Positions 17,801-28,886 are shown, counted from the first letter of the stretch. The stretch is DNA of 64,000 nt from Vogesella sp. LIG4 (GCF_900090205.1 NZ_LT607802.1:2284554-2348553), one strand, 5' to 3'. Program-made: numbers and translations. Notes: generated by a model from the letters alone, not told the origin.

Positions 17801-20736
17801 GCCTGTTCTCCATTACCGCTGTCCGACCCCAAAAAGGATTTGTACTGATCCAGCTTGGCGGAATGATCACCGTGGTTGATGCCGCTATTGGCCATTTCGT
17901 CGTGTGTCTGCTTGTTGTAGGACGTCACCATATTGAAATCGCGTTTCAGGCCATTGGCCATTTCCAAGGTGTATTTCTGCGTCAACACGCTATGGTCCAC
18001 CGGGATGTGCCCCGTCTCGTCCAGCACGCCTTGCTTGATCATTGCGCCGTCGGCATAGAGTTTGAATGGCATCCCGGCCACGGCATGATCACCCTCGACA
18101 AAGCTGTGATTTACCTTCAAGCCAAAGCGCTGCTTGGGAATGCTGTCAGGAAATGCCGGATGCGCAACAGTCATCCGGTCAGGCCCGCTCATCACATGCT
18201 CCGCCCCCTTCACGCTCACCGTGCCGGGGCAGTGCACTTCGATATTGCCGCCCGCCATGCGGATGTAGGCACCGCCACCGACGTTGAGCAGGATTTCTTC
18301 CTTCGCCGCGATGGTGATGCGGTCCTTGCACGAGGTTACCGTCACATCCTTATCCGCCGTCAGTTCCATCGCGTCGCTCTGCGCCTGCAGCTGCACCTTG
18401 CCCTTGGCGGCGATCAGCTTCAGGCTCACTGCGTCTTTCACCCCGGCCACGAACAGGCTGATGTGCTGGCCGACGTTGTGCAGCCAGCGCCGGCCCGAGG
18501 TCTGGTTAAGGTCGCGCTGCGCCACCTGGTCGATATTGCTGCCTGCGGCCAACGTCAGGGCGTTGTCAGTCGTCGCGGCCAGGCCGGCCGGGGCGGACAG
18601 GATCATGAGCGGCTGCTGACCGGCCTGTGCTGATCCATTTCCCTGGGCCGCCGTTTTGCCCTCTTTGTCGGTGTTGCTGCCGGCCTCCCACGCGCTCAGC
18701 GCCTGCACGTGGTGCTGCAGGTGGCCGTCGGTTTTCTTCGCCCCTTTACTGTTGTCGGGCTTGATTTCCTCCGGCCCGGTTTCTAGGGTGTCGGCCAGTT
18801 GCGCCGTGGCGGTGTCGGCGAGGGATTGCGCGAGGCTGAGCGCGGCGTCGAGCTGGTTCTGCGCACCATCGCGCGCCAGCTGTTTGCCGCCGGCACCGGC
18901 TTGCGCTTCGGTGGTCAGCAGCAGGCCGTGCGCGGCGCGGATCGCCCCGTGGCGGTCGGTCCGCAGTTCGAAGCCGTCGCCACGCGGCGTGGCTTTGCCG
19001 TCAGCTCGGGGATGGGCGAGGTAGCCCTGGTTCAGCTGGGTGTGGCCGTGTTCGCTGCTGAGTTTCGCCCGGACTTCGCCCGGAGTGTCGTCGAACAGCA
19101 ACTCGTTGTACTGGCCGCCGTGGTGTTCCTTCGACTTGATGCCGGACAGCGTTTTGTTGCCCGGCAGGCTGCCGGCACCGCTGAACGTCGGCGGCGGGTG
19201 GCTGCCGTTGTACAGCACGCCGGTGATCACCGGCCGGTCGATATCGCCTTCGATAAAGTCGACCAGCACTTCCTGGCCGATGCGCGGGATGAACTGGTGG
19301 CCCCAGGCGGCGCCGGCACTGGGCATGGCGACCCGCAGCCAGCAGCTGGAGCGGTCGTCGAGGTTGGCGCCGATTTCCGGATGCTCGTCTGGCCGCTGCC
19401 AGTGGAACTGCACCTTGATGCGGCCCTGCTGGTCGGTGTGCACTTCTTCATTGGCGGGGCCGACTACGGTGGCGGTCTGCGCACCGCGGGCAGTGGGCTT
19501 GGCGTGGGCGCTGTCGGCGTAGGCCGGGGTGAGCGGCAGGCCGCGGCGCTGGGCGTCGAACTCGCTGCAGAACGGCACGTCGTCATCTGCGGCCAACGTT
19601 GGCCGCAAGGCCGCCGGCAGGCTGCGCGCCAGCTCGGCCGGCAGGTTGTTGCGTACATTCAAGGTCTGGCGGGTAAGCACGAATTCGCGCTGCTCGGCGC
19701 CATCACCGTCGTGTGCCGGGTGGCCGTCGAGGCGGAACCATTGCCCGGCCACCAAGCCGCGCACCGCGCCGCCGCCGCTGAAAGTCTTGGCCTGTGCATC
19801 GTGCGCCTGCTGCCGCAGCCGCGCGTAGTGGCTGAGCTGCTCGGCGTCGCTGGCATAGTAGGCGCCGGGGGCGTCGTAGTGGCTGAGGCTGGATTGCAAG
19901 CGGCTGCCGTCCAGGCCCTGATCCAGCGCCGATTCGTCACCGCTGTGGCCGGTGGCCACCGGCTGGTAGTCGAAGCTGGCCAGCGCCACGCTGCCGGGCA
20001 CGATCTGCCGCGCGCCGTCCCAGCGGGTGAGGCCGTCCTCTTCTTCCGTCGCGTCGCTGCGATGAAAGCGTACTCGTTCGAGATTGGCCGCAGGCAGGCT
20101 GTACGGGTCGTCGAAGGCCACCAGCTTGACCTGCGGCGTGTCGCCGTCCAGATGCTCGTAGCGCCAGCTCAAGCCTTCCTCACGCAGCAGGCGGCAGATG
20201 AAGTCGTGGTCGGATTCGCGGTACTGCATGCAGTAGCTGCGCGCCGGCAGCGCGGCGGCCAGCACGAAATCCAGCGCCTGGCCGGCGGCGAACACCGGGT
20301 TGGCCGCAGCGTGCTCGGCAAAGATCTGCCGCACGATGGCCTCCACCGACAAATCCTGGAACACCCGCGAGGTTTGGCGCAGCCGCAGCAGCGCGAACGG
20401 CGGCTCGACGGTCAGCGCGTACCTGGCGAAGCCACCGTCGCTGCCCAGCGCCTCGGCCGCGCTGACCACACCACAGCGGAGGCTCTCGCTGCCGTCTGCG
20501 CCGGCGATACCGAGCCGCACCGGCAAACCCAGCAGCGTCTTCAGTTCGATACCGTCATCCGGCGACAGGCACCCGACGCGGAAGCGGTAATCGCCGGCCA
20601 GCGCTTCTTCGCCACTGAGTGTCAGCGGCAGCAGCGCCTGGCCCCAGCGCTGACCGTCGCCCAGCTGCAGGGTGAGTAGGCGCTGGTCCTGGTTGAAAGC
20701 GGACGCGAAGCTGGCGAGCAGGTCGGGGAGGTTCAT
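17797..20736 (-). CDS. vgrG: T6SS spike protein VgrG with C-terminal extension
   Basis: A 979-residue VgrG counting from ATG 20736; a TTG at 20757 would add seven residues, and neither has a strong ribosome binding site. It begins with the gp27-like base, continues into the gp5-like OB fold (QGRIKVQFHWQRPDEHPEIG, then SCWLRVAMPSAGAAWGHQF, GQEVLVDFIEGDIDRPVITG), then a DUF2345 beta-helix region. The last ~130 residues (from about KQRFGLKVNHSFVEGDHAV) form a separate domain with KLYADGAMIKQGVLDETGHI, which resembles transthyretin-like adaptor domains. VgrG tips the secretion tube and carries effectors; the overlapping tle5 gene is the obvious cargo. No other T6SS genes are in the window. Confidence 0.93.
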   Translation of the reverse strand: MNLPDLLASFASAFNQDQRLLTLQLGDGQRWGQALLPLTLSGEEALAGDYRFRVGCLSPDDGIELKTLLGLPVRLGIAGADGSESLRCGVVSAAEALGSDGGFARYALTVEPPFALLRLRQTSRVFQDLSVEAIVRQIFAEHAAANPVFAAGQALDFVLAAALPARSYCMQYRESDHDFICRLLREEGLSWRYEHLDGDTPQVKLVAFDDPYSLPAANLERVRFHRSDATEEEDGLTRWDGARQIVPGSVALASFDYQPVATGHSGDESALDQGLDGSRLQSSLSHYDAPGAYYASDAEQLSHYARLRQQAHDAQAKTFSGGGAVRGLVAGQWFRLDGHPAHDGDGAEQREFVLTRQTLNVRNNLPAELARSLPAALRPTLAADDDVPFCSEFDAQRRGLPLTPAYADSAHAKPTARGAQTATVVGPANEEVHTDQQGRIKVQFHWQRPDEHPEIGANLDDRSSCWLRVAMPSAGAAWGHQFIPRIGQEVLVDFIEGDIDRPVITGVLYNGSHPPPTFSGAGSLPGNKTLSGIKSKEHHGGQYNELLFDDTPGEVRAKLSSEHGHTQLNQGYLAHPRADGKATPRGDGFELRTDRHGAIRAAHGLLLTTEAQAGAGGKQLARDGAQNQLDAALSLAQSLADTATAQLADTLETGPEEIKPDNSKGAKKTDGHLQHHVQALSAWEAGSNTDKEGKTAAQGNGSAQAGQQPLMILSAPAGLAATTDNALTLAAGSNIDQVAQRDLNQTSGRRWLHNVGQHISLFVAGVKDAVSLKLIAAKGKVQLQAQSDAMELTADKDVTVTSCKDRITIAAKEEILLNVGGGAYIRMAGGNIEVHCPGTVSVKGAEHVMSGPDRMTVAHPAFPDSIPKQRFGLKVNHSFVEGDHAVAGMPFKLYADGAMIKQGVLDETGHIPVDHSVLTQKYTLEMANGLKRDFNMVTSYNKQTHDEMANSGINHGDHSAKLDQYKSFLGSDSGNGEQA
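19588..19607. repeat. 20-bp palindromic pair of uptake-like words inside vgrG
   Basis: TGCGGCCAAC directly followed by GTTGGCCGCA, encoding Leu-Arg-Pro-Thr-Leu-Ala-Ala on the minus strand between the base and OB-fold regions of VgrG. It is the only one of the three paired copies found inside a gene. Confidence 0.8.
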
Positions 20737-21068
20737 GGCAACGGCGCAGTGGGGCAAAGCGCGGAATTATGCCAAAGAGTTATCCATTTGTCCTTCGTGG
20801 TTGGAACAAAAACCTGAAGCATTCGTAATGCTTTGCAAACAGGGCATTTTTTATTTTCCCACTGAATAAGCAGCTTCGGCCGACCTGCTGCCGAACATGA
20901 CCGCCGCCGCCTTGTCCTTCGCCGAAGCAGCCCCTGCCAAGCAAGTGATAAGTTGTCTACCTGCAGCCCTCTCCGAACAGCCTAACCCACCATTTCACCA
21001 GCCAGTAGTTGCATGGAATCACTACGAGCCCGCGAAATGCAGCGTGATCCGCAAAGCAAATGAAAAAA
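20737..21068. other. Gene-free region upstream of vgrG
   Basis: About 330 bp with no convincing gene. It must hold the promoter of the vgrG operon, read leftward. A small hairpin (AAGCATT-CGT-AATGCTT, 20817-20833) and an AT-rich patch (TTTTTTATTTTCCC, near 20850) are the only visible features. No clear sigma-70 or sigma-54 promoter could be fixed. Confidence 0.5.
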
Positions 21069-21092
21069 GCCCGCATCCTCAGGGGTGCGGGC
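21069..21092. terminator. Bidirectional terminator after ssb
   Basis: GCCCGCATCC-TCAG-GGGTGCGGGC hairpin with an A-run before and TTTTATTT after it, so it can end transcription of ssb (minus strand) and read-through in the other direction. Confidence 0.85.
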
Positions 21093-21120
21093 TTTTATTT
21101 CAGCAACAAGCTGCGTGGAT

Positions 21121-21573
21121 TTAGAACGGAATATCGTCGTCCATGTCGTCCATGCGCGGGGCCGGTTTCGGCTCCATGCGGCGCGGGGCTGCCGGCGGGG
21201 CGGACGGGGCTTCCGAACGCGGGGCCGGGGCGCTGTAGCCGTCGTCCATCGGCGGCATGTCGTCGCGGCGGCCGCCTTGCAGGCTCAGTTCGTTCACGCG
21301 TACGTCCGGCGAGGTGCGCTTGATGCCTTCCTTGTCGGTCCACTCGCGCAGGGTGAGCTGGCCGTACACGGTTACCTGCTGGCCCTTGGCCAGGTAGTTC
21401 TTCAGCGATTCGCCACGCTTGCCCCATACCTGGCAGCTGAACCAGTTGGTGGTCTTGCGCTCGCCAAAGCCGATGTCGCTGGCCACGCGGAAGCTCAGTA
21501 CCGGTTCGCCGCTGGGGGTGTAACGCAGCTCGGCGTCGGCGGCCAGGCGGCCATCAAAAGTAATGCTGTTCAT
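21121..21573 (-). CDS. ssb: Single-stranded DNA-binding protein
   Basis: A 150-residue SSB that binds single-stranded DNA in replication, repair and recombination. It has an N-terminal OB fold (MNSITFDGRLAADAELRYTP; FRVASDIGF; WFSCQVWGKRGESLKNYLAK), a disordered Arg/Gly/Pro-rich linker and the acidic tip DDMDDDIPF that docks partner proteins. Start 21573 is chosen because GGAG lies about 7 bp upstream. The yajR-like transporter gene lies ~80 bp upstream on the same strand. An SSB beside uvrA is a frequent bacterial arrangement; here the transporter gene sits between them. Confidence 0.96.
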   Translation of the reverse strand: MNSITFDGRLAADAELRYTPSGEPVLSFRVASDIGFGERKTTNWFSCQVWGKRGESLKNYLAKGQQVTVYGQLTLREWTDKEGIKRTSPDVRVNELSLQGGRRDDMPPMDDGYSAPAPRSEAPSAPPAAPRRMEPKPAPRMDDMDDDIPF

Positions 21574-21654
21574 GCAGTTCTCCGGAAAATTCAATCGCGC
21601 GCGGGGTTGCGTTGTACGCAGCCTGCGCAGTGTAGCGTGCCGGCCTGTTCATGA

Positions 21655-23016
21655 CTACGGCTTGGCGGACAGCAGGCGGCGCACGCCTGCTTCGTCCCAG
21701 CCCTGCTGCGATACCTTCAGATAGGCCACGCCTTCGTCCGGGATGATCACTACTTCGCTGACACCTTCCAGCGCCAGCAGCTGGCGCGACAGAACGGCGC
21801 TGTCGCCCTGCCAGTCGTCGTCGAGGTGGATCATCTGGGACTTGACCGCCTTGGGCGGGGTCATGGTGGCGGCCAGGATCAGCCAGCTGGCCATCAGCAC
21901 GCTGGTGAAGCCGAACACGCCGGCCGGGCCGAAGCGGCCGTACAGCCAGCCGCCCAGTGCGGCGCCCAGGAACAGGCCGATGGATTGCGACGTATTATAC
22001 ACGCCGATGGCGGTGCCCTTGGCGTCGGCCGGTGCGATCTTGGAAATCAGCGAGGGCAGGGTGGCTTCCAGGATGTTGAAGGCGATGAAGTACAGCGTCA
22101 GCCAGATCACGATCATCCAGAAGCTGGACAGCGCCAGCGCCATGCCCAGCTGCGCGGCGGTCATCAGCGCCACCGCAGCCACGAATACCTGCTTGAGGCG
22201 GGCTTTTTTCTCGCCGTAGATGATGGCCGGCACCATCAGGAAGAAGCCGGCCACTACCACCGGCAGGTACACCCGCCAGTGTTCGGCCTTGTCCAGATGG
22301 CCGGTGCTGGTCAGCGCGAACGGGATGGTGACGAACATCGCCATCTGCGCGGCGTGCAGCACGAAGATGCCGTAGTTGAGGCGCAGCAGCTCCGGGTGGC
22401 GCAGCACCGCCGGCAGGCGCTTGGTGTTGGCCTCGGCGTCGGAGTGGAAGCGCGATACCTGCGGGTCCGGAATCACTTTCCATACCCCCACCAGCGCCAT
22501 CAGCGACAGGATGCCGGTAAGGTCGAAGATGCCGTTCACGCCGATGTGTTTGGCCAGCAGCGGGCCCAGCACCAGGCTGACGGCGAAGGTGGTGCCGATG
22601 CTCATGCCTATCATGGCCATGGCGCGGGTGCGGTTCTCTTCGCGGGTGAGGTCGGCCAGCAGCGCGGTAATGGCGGCGGAGATGGCGCCGGCGCCCTGGA
22701 TCACCCGCCCGGCGATCAGCCAGCCGATGTCGTGGGCGCTGCCAGCGACGAAGCTGCCGACTGCGAACAGCAGCAGGCCGAAGTAGATCACCTTCTTGCG
22801 GCCAACCTTGTCGGACAGCATGCCCAGCGGCAGTTGCAGGATGGCCTGCACCAGGCCGTAGCTGCCCAGCGCCAGGCCGATCAGGGCGTGGTTGTCGGCG
22901 CCGCGCAGCGTGGTGGCGTACAGGGCGAATACCGGCAGGATCAGGAACATGCCCAGCATGCGCAGGGCGTAGATACCGGCCAGCCCCAGGCTGGCGCGCA
23001 GTTCAAGTGCATTCAT
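21655..23016 (-). CDS. MFS transporter, YajR type with C-terminal cytoplasmic domain
   Basis: A 453-residue protein from ATG 23016 (MNALELRASLGLAGIYALR). Twelve membrane helices with the MFS loop GMLSDKVGRKKVIYFG, then, after about residue 395, a ferredoxin-like soluble domain (LLALEGVSEVVIIPDEGVAY) as found in E. coli YajR. Substrate unknown; drug or metabolite efflux is likely. It is divergent from uvrA. An uptake-like word encodes part of the loop after helix 2 (22797). Confidence 0.88.
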   Translation of the reverse strand: MNALELRASLGLAGIYALRMLGMFLILPVFALYATTLRGADNHALIGLALGSYGLVQAILQLPLGMLSDKVGRKKVIYFGLLLFAVGSFVAGSAHDIGWLIAGRVIQGAGAISAAITALLADLTREENRTRAMAMIGMSIGTTFAVSLVLGPLLAKHIGVNGIFDLTGILSLMALVGVWKVIPDPQVSRFHSDAEANTKRLPAVLRHPELLRLNYGIFVLHAAQMAMFVTIPFALTSTGHLDKAEHWRVYLPVVVAGFFLMVPAIIYGEKKARLKQVFVAAVALMTAAQLGMALALSSFWMIVIWLTLYFIAFNILEATLPSLISKIAPADAKGTAIGVYNTSQSIGLFLGAALGGWLYGRFGPAGVFGFTSVLMASWLILAATMTPPKAVKSQMIHLDDDWQGDSAVLSRQLLALEGVSEVVIIPDEGVAYLKVSQQGWDEAGVRRLLSAKP

Positions 23017-23361
23017 TCGGAATGGGTTCGGGCGTAAAAATACCGTTGGCGCGTTCGCAACAGGCGAATGGCGCGGCAAGTGTAGCGCGTGCGGGCTGGG
23101 CGGTGCGTTTCAACAGGTAACAATATGGTGGCTCGGAAACCCCGGTTTCCGGGCGAGACAAGTCGCGGCAAGACAAGGTGAGAATGAAAAATCCCGGCGC
23201 AGCATAGGGTTGCCATGCAAGGAGGGATTTTTCGTGAGCAAGGCCGTAGCGCGACGACAGCGGGCGTTGTTAAGCGGCAATGGCCACATTGCCGGGCGGG
23301 TGGAGTGGCGGGTGGCAAGTCCGGTATAGTAGCGGGTTCCCCGAATCACGGTGAGACAGGC
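23017..23361. promoter_or_regulatory. Divergent promoter region between yajR-like gene and uvrA
   Basis: 345 bp. A possible -10 box for uvrA (TATAGT, 23325-23330) lies 31 bp before its start. GAAAAATCCC (23186-23195) and GGGATTTTTC (23224-23233) form a 10-bp perfect inverted repeat around a 28-bp loop. A short frame, GTG 23234 to TAG 23329 (31 codons), is preceded by an unusually strong AAGGAGG; it may be a leader peptide or chance. No LexA box was recognised. Confidence 0.45.
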
Positions 23362-26187
<2,826 letters not shown>

Positions 26188-26268
26188 TGTTTGCGGTGTT
26201 ATGGATAAAACCGGTTAGAATCAAATATTGGTTGCCACAAACCGGTGGCAGCCTGGTTAGGGGATAGC

Positions 26269-26715
26269 ATGCGTAGCCTGGGCAAGATCGATCACATCCA
26301 CATCCGCGTCAGCGACAGTGCGCGCGCCACCGACTGGTACAGCCGCGTGCTGGGCCTGACGCCGGATGCGCGTTACCGCCACATGCAGGATGGGCCGCAC
26401 GGCGTCATCATGATGGCCAATCCCAGCGGCTCCGTACGCCTGGCCATCAGCCAGGAAGACGGTGCGACGGCGATTTCCGGCGCCATCGCCTTCGTGGTGA
26501 GTGGGCAGGATTTCCTGGAGTGGATCGACCAGCTGGCCGGCGAGCGCGTGCTCAACAGTGAAGGCCAGACCATTGCCCGCGACAGCGTGCGCGACCAGAG
26601 CTTCTTCTGCTCGCTGTCGTTCGTGGACCCGTTCGGCAACCCGTTCGAGATCGTCAGCTACGACCACACCTGGCTGTCCGGCAAGCTCAAGCTGGCCAAG
26701 CGCGCGCCGGTGTAG
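26269..26715 (+). CDS. VOC-superfamily (glyoxalase/dioxygenase-like) protein
   Basis: A 148-residue protein with the paired beta-alpha-beta-beta-beta modules of the vicinal-oxygen-chelate fold: IDHIHIRVSDSARATDWYSR at the start and VDPFGNPFEIVSYDH at the end. Likely metal ligands are the early His, a central residue, and the Glu of FEIVSY. Start 26269 has AGGGG just upstream. Substrate unknown; it could be a lyase, a dioxygenase or a resistance protein. Confidence 0.8.
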   Translation: MRSLGKIDHIHIRVSDSARATDWYSRVLGLTPDARYRHMQDGPHGVIMMANPSGSVRLAISQEDGATAISGAIAFVVSGQDFLEWIDQLAGERVLNSEGQTIARDSVRDQSFFCSLSFVDPFGNPFEIVSYDHTWLSGKLKLAKRAPV

Positions 26716-26740
26716 GCGCAAGGTTGGCCGCAAGCCCGTC

Positions 26741-26764
26741 ACAAACCCGCCGCCGGCGGGTTTT
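26741..26764 (+). terminator. Terminator after the VOC gene
   Basis: AAACCCGCC and GGCGGGTTT pair around a tight centre and are followed by TTGTTTTATT. Located about 25 bp past the stop. Confidence 0.8.
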
Positions 26765-26895
26765 GTTTTATTGTGATCCGGCGACCTGTGCGTCTGGGCA
26801 GTACGGCGGCATGGTGCTTGAAGCACGCGGCCGTCTGCCGCTAAGCTGGTGCTTCCTGCCGTTGCCGCGGCTGTTCTTTACCGGGGGAGTTCACG

Positions 26896-27516
26896 ATGTC
26901 CTTTACCGCGCTGCTGCTGTTCCTGCCCGCCTGTTTCGCCATCAATATGGCGCCGGGGCCGAATAATCTGCTGTCGATCAGCAATGCCACCCGCTACGGC
27001 TTCAGCCGTGCCTGCCTTGCCGGCGCCGGCCGCCTGCTGGCCTTTGCCGGCATGATTGCGCTGGCCGCCGCCGGGCTGGCGGTGCTGCTGCTGGAGTCGG
27101 CCGTGCTGTTCACGGTGATCAAGCTGGTGGGCGCCGGCTACCTGTTCTGGCTGGCCATCCAGCTGTGGCGCGCGCCGCTGCGTGCCAATGCGGTGCGCGA
27201 TGCCCGCCCGCCGCTGAGCCTGCTGGCACTGGCGCGCCAGGAGTTCCTGGTGGCGGCCGGCAACCCCAAGGCCATCCTGGTATTCACTGCCTTCCTGCCG
27301 CAGTTCGTCGACGCCACCCGGCCGGTGGCAGCGCAGTTCCTGCAGCTGGGGTGCGCTTTCCTGCTGCTGGAAGTGGTGGCCATCGCCATCTATTCGGCGC
27401 TGGGCACGCAGCTGAACCGCTGGCTGGCCACTGCGCGCGGCCAGCGGCTGTTCAACCGTGGCTGCGGCGTGCTGCTGGGCGGGGCAGGGATGGGGCTGCT
27501 GCTGGCGCGGCGCTAG
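26896..27516 (+). CDS. LysE/RhtB-family amino-acid exporter
   Basis: A 206-residue inner-membrane protein with about six helices. The N-terminal MAPGPNNLLSISNATRYG motif is characteristic of the LysE/RhtB exporters that expel amino acids such as homoserine, threonine or lysine. GGGGGAG lies before the ATG. Flanked by terminators on both sides, so it is probably a single-gene unit. Substrate not predictable. Confidence 0.88.
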   Translation: MSFTALLLFLPACFAINMAPGPNNLLSISNATRYGFSRACLAGAGRLLAFAGMIALAAAGLAVLLLESAVLFTVIKLVGAGYLFWLAIQLWRAPLRANAVRDARPPLSLLALARQEFLVAAGNPKAILVFTAFLPQFVDATRPVAAQFLQLGCAFLLLEVVAIAIYSALGTQLNRWLATARGQRLFNRGCGVLLGGAGMGLLLARR

Positions 27517-27540
27517 CTTGCGGCCAACCTTCAAGAAAAA

Positions 27541-27564
27541 AACCGGCGCGGAGCCGGTTTTTTG
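27541..27564 (+). terminator. Terminator after the LysE-type gene
   Basis: AACCGGC-GCGGA-GCCGGTT followed by TTTT; an A-run precedes it. Starts about 25 bp after the stop. Confidence 0.8.
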
Positions 27565-27573
27565 AGCGCGTTG

Positions 27574-27610
27574 ACAACGTCCTTTCGCCTCACGAAAGGA
27601 CGTTGTTTTG
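27574..27610. repeat. Perfect 14-bp inverted repeat with 5-nt loop
   Basis: ACAACGTCCTTTCG (27574-27587), loop CCTCA, CGAAAGGACGTTGT (27593-27606), then TTTG. It directly follows another terminator and is much longer than needed for termination. Could be a second terminator, a small-RNA 3' end or a mobile-element relic. Confidence 0.6.
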
Positions 27611-27710
27611 TAAACGGGAAGGCTGCCGGTTCAAAGAGCTGGCCGGAGCGGCCCGGCGTTGCCGAGTCTGGTGAGTCCAAGCAAGGCACTTTGTCCGCAG
27701 CCTGAAAAAA

Positions 27711-27736
27711 ACCGGCGATAACGCCGGTTTTTTTTT
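27711..27736. terminator. Bidirectional terminator next to the HTH-receiver gene
   Basis: ACCGGCG-ATAA-CGCCGGT with an A-run on the left and nine T residues on the right. It ends the minus-strand regulator gene 11 bp away and can stop rightward transcripts. Confidence 0.85.
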
Positions 27737-27746
27737 GCCCAGCAGG

Positions 27747-28313
27747 CTAGAGCATCTGCGCCTTGGCCTGGAAGTAGCCCTGCATCTGCTGCTGCGGCAG
27801 CGGGTAGCCGTAGAACACCACATTGGCCGGCAGGCTGGCCCACTGCTGCACCATATCGTTGTCCATGTCGCTGGTCAGCACGATGTCGATGCCCTCCAGC
27901 GGGTGCTCCGGCTGCTGCAGCAACTGCAGCAGGTCGAAGGCGCTGACGCCCGGCATCAGCAGGTCGATGATCAGCACGTCCGGCCGTTCCTGGCCGATGG
28001 CCACCAGCGCGCTGATGCCGTCGTTGAAGGCGCGCACCTGCAAGGGCAGTTTCCAGGCTTCCAGCATCTGTGCCAGCTGCTGGCGTTTCTCTTCCTGTTT
28101 TTCCACGTGGTAGACCAGTAGCTGCGAGCGCAGCTTGCGCGAGGCCTTGCCGGTGATATAGGCGTTCAGCGAGGCACGGCTGATGCGGCGGTGGCCGCCG
28201 GTGGTTTTCCAGGCTTTCAACAGCCCCTGTTCCACCATGCGCTGGATGGTGGTGTAGCTGACGCCGATGACTTCGGCCGCCTGCCGGGTGGTGACGAACT
28301 CTTGTTCGGACAT
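27747..28313 (-). CDS. Excisionase-type HTH fused to an atypical receiver domain
   Basis: A 188-residue regulator. Residues 4-52 form a MerR/excisionase-like helix-turn-helix (TTRQAAEVIGVSYTTIQRMV, GGHRRISRASLNAYI). Residues about 64-188 form a receiver-like domain with the phospho-acceptor position kept (VLIIDLLMPG, Asp117) and the switch Thr/Ser region (VLTSDMD). The paired acidic residues expected after beta-1 are missing (LLVYHVEKQEEK) and the conserved Lys is replaced (VFYGYPLP). Phosphorylation may therefore be lost or unusual. It is divergent from a lone winged-helix regulator. Targets unknown. Confidence 0.8.
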   Translation of the reverse strand: MSEQEFVTTRQAAEVIGVSYTTIQRMVEQGLLKAWKTTGGHRRISRASLNAYITGKASRKLRSQLLVYHVEKQEEKRQQLAQMLEAWKLPLQVRAFNDGISALVAIGQERPDVLIIDLLMPGVSAFDLLQLLQQPEHPLEGIDIVLTSDMDNDMVQQWASLPANVVFYGYPLPQQQMQGYFQAKAQML

Positions 28314-28535
28314 GGGTTTGCTTGGGGGAGGGTGGTGTCTGCAGGGTACTGGTAATTATTCGCCTTGGCAAGAAATGTGCATTTCATGCATTGAAATGTT
28401 CAATTCATTCAAAATCATAAAATCATTCAAAATGACATTGACCGCACACTTTATGCGGTCGAAGATGCAGCATCAATCAGTTGCCGCCCGGCTTCCCATG
28501 TCGGTGCGGTGCAGAGCAGCTTGCAGGTCTATCCA
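28314..28535. promoter_or_regulatory. Divergent AT-rich control region with direct and inverted repeats
   Basis: TCATTCAAAAT occurs twice, at 28405 and 28423 (18 bp apart), inside an AT-rich block. A 7-bp inverted repeat GACCGCA / TGCGGTC lies at 28440-28460. These are plausible binding sites for one or both of the flanking regulators. Confidence 0.55.
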
Positions 28536-28868
28536 ATGTCGAAACGCATCCAGTTATCCACCCAGCGCGAGGTCATCAACCCGGTATCCGGCGCGCGCGT
28601 CAAAGTCAGCAGTAATGAATACACGCTGCTGCGCGGCATTACGCGCGAGGGCTTGCAGAAGGAGGCGCTGATTCGCCTGGTATGGGGTGGGCGCTGGACG
28701 TTGGTGTCCGATTCCAGCTACTACAACCTGCTGTACCGGCTGCGCCGCAACCTGGCGGCCATCGGCATCGACAATGCGGTGGTGACCATGCCCACTTACG
28801 GGGTGGTGCTGGATTGCGAGGTGGAACTGGTGCTGTCACAGCCGCTGCCGTTCAGCAGCCAGGGTTGA
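28536..28868 (+). CDS. Stand-alone winged-helix (OmpR/ToxR-type) DNA-binding protein
   Basis: A 110-residue protein consisting almost only of a trans_reg_C winged helix: NEYTLLRGITREGLQKEALI, WGGRWTLVSDSSYYNLLYRL, RRNLAAIGIDNAVVTMPTYG. There is no receiver domain and no membrane segment. Start ATG 28536 is preferred over a frame nine codons longer. The divergent neighbour has a receiver with a different DNA-binding domain, so the two may work together. Function otherwise unknown. Confidence 0.75.
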   Translation: MSKRIQLSTQREVINPVSGARVKVSSNEYTLLRGITREGLQKEALIRLVWGGRWTLVSDSSYYNLLYRLRRNLAAIGIDNAVVTMPTYGVVLDCEVELVLSQPLPFSSQG

Positions 28869-28886
28869 AGCGGGCCGCACATGAAA

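Noticed and set aside
20737..20780. Sigma-54-like promoter (TGGCAT...TTCCGC) before vgrG
   Set aside because: The spacing between the GG and GC elements is one base short of the -24/-12 consensus.
20897..21124. 75-codon plus-strand frame upstream of vgrG
   Set aside because: No ribosome binding site, runs into the ssb terminator, unconvincing composition.
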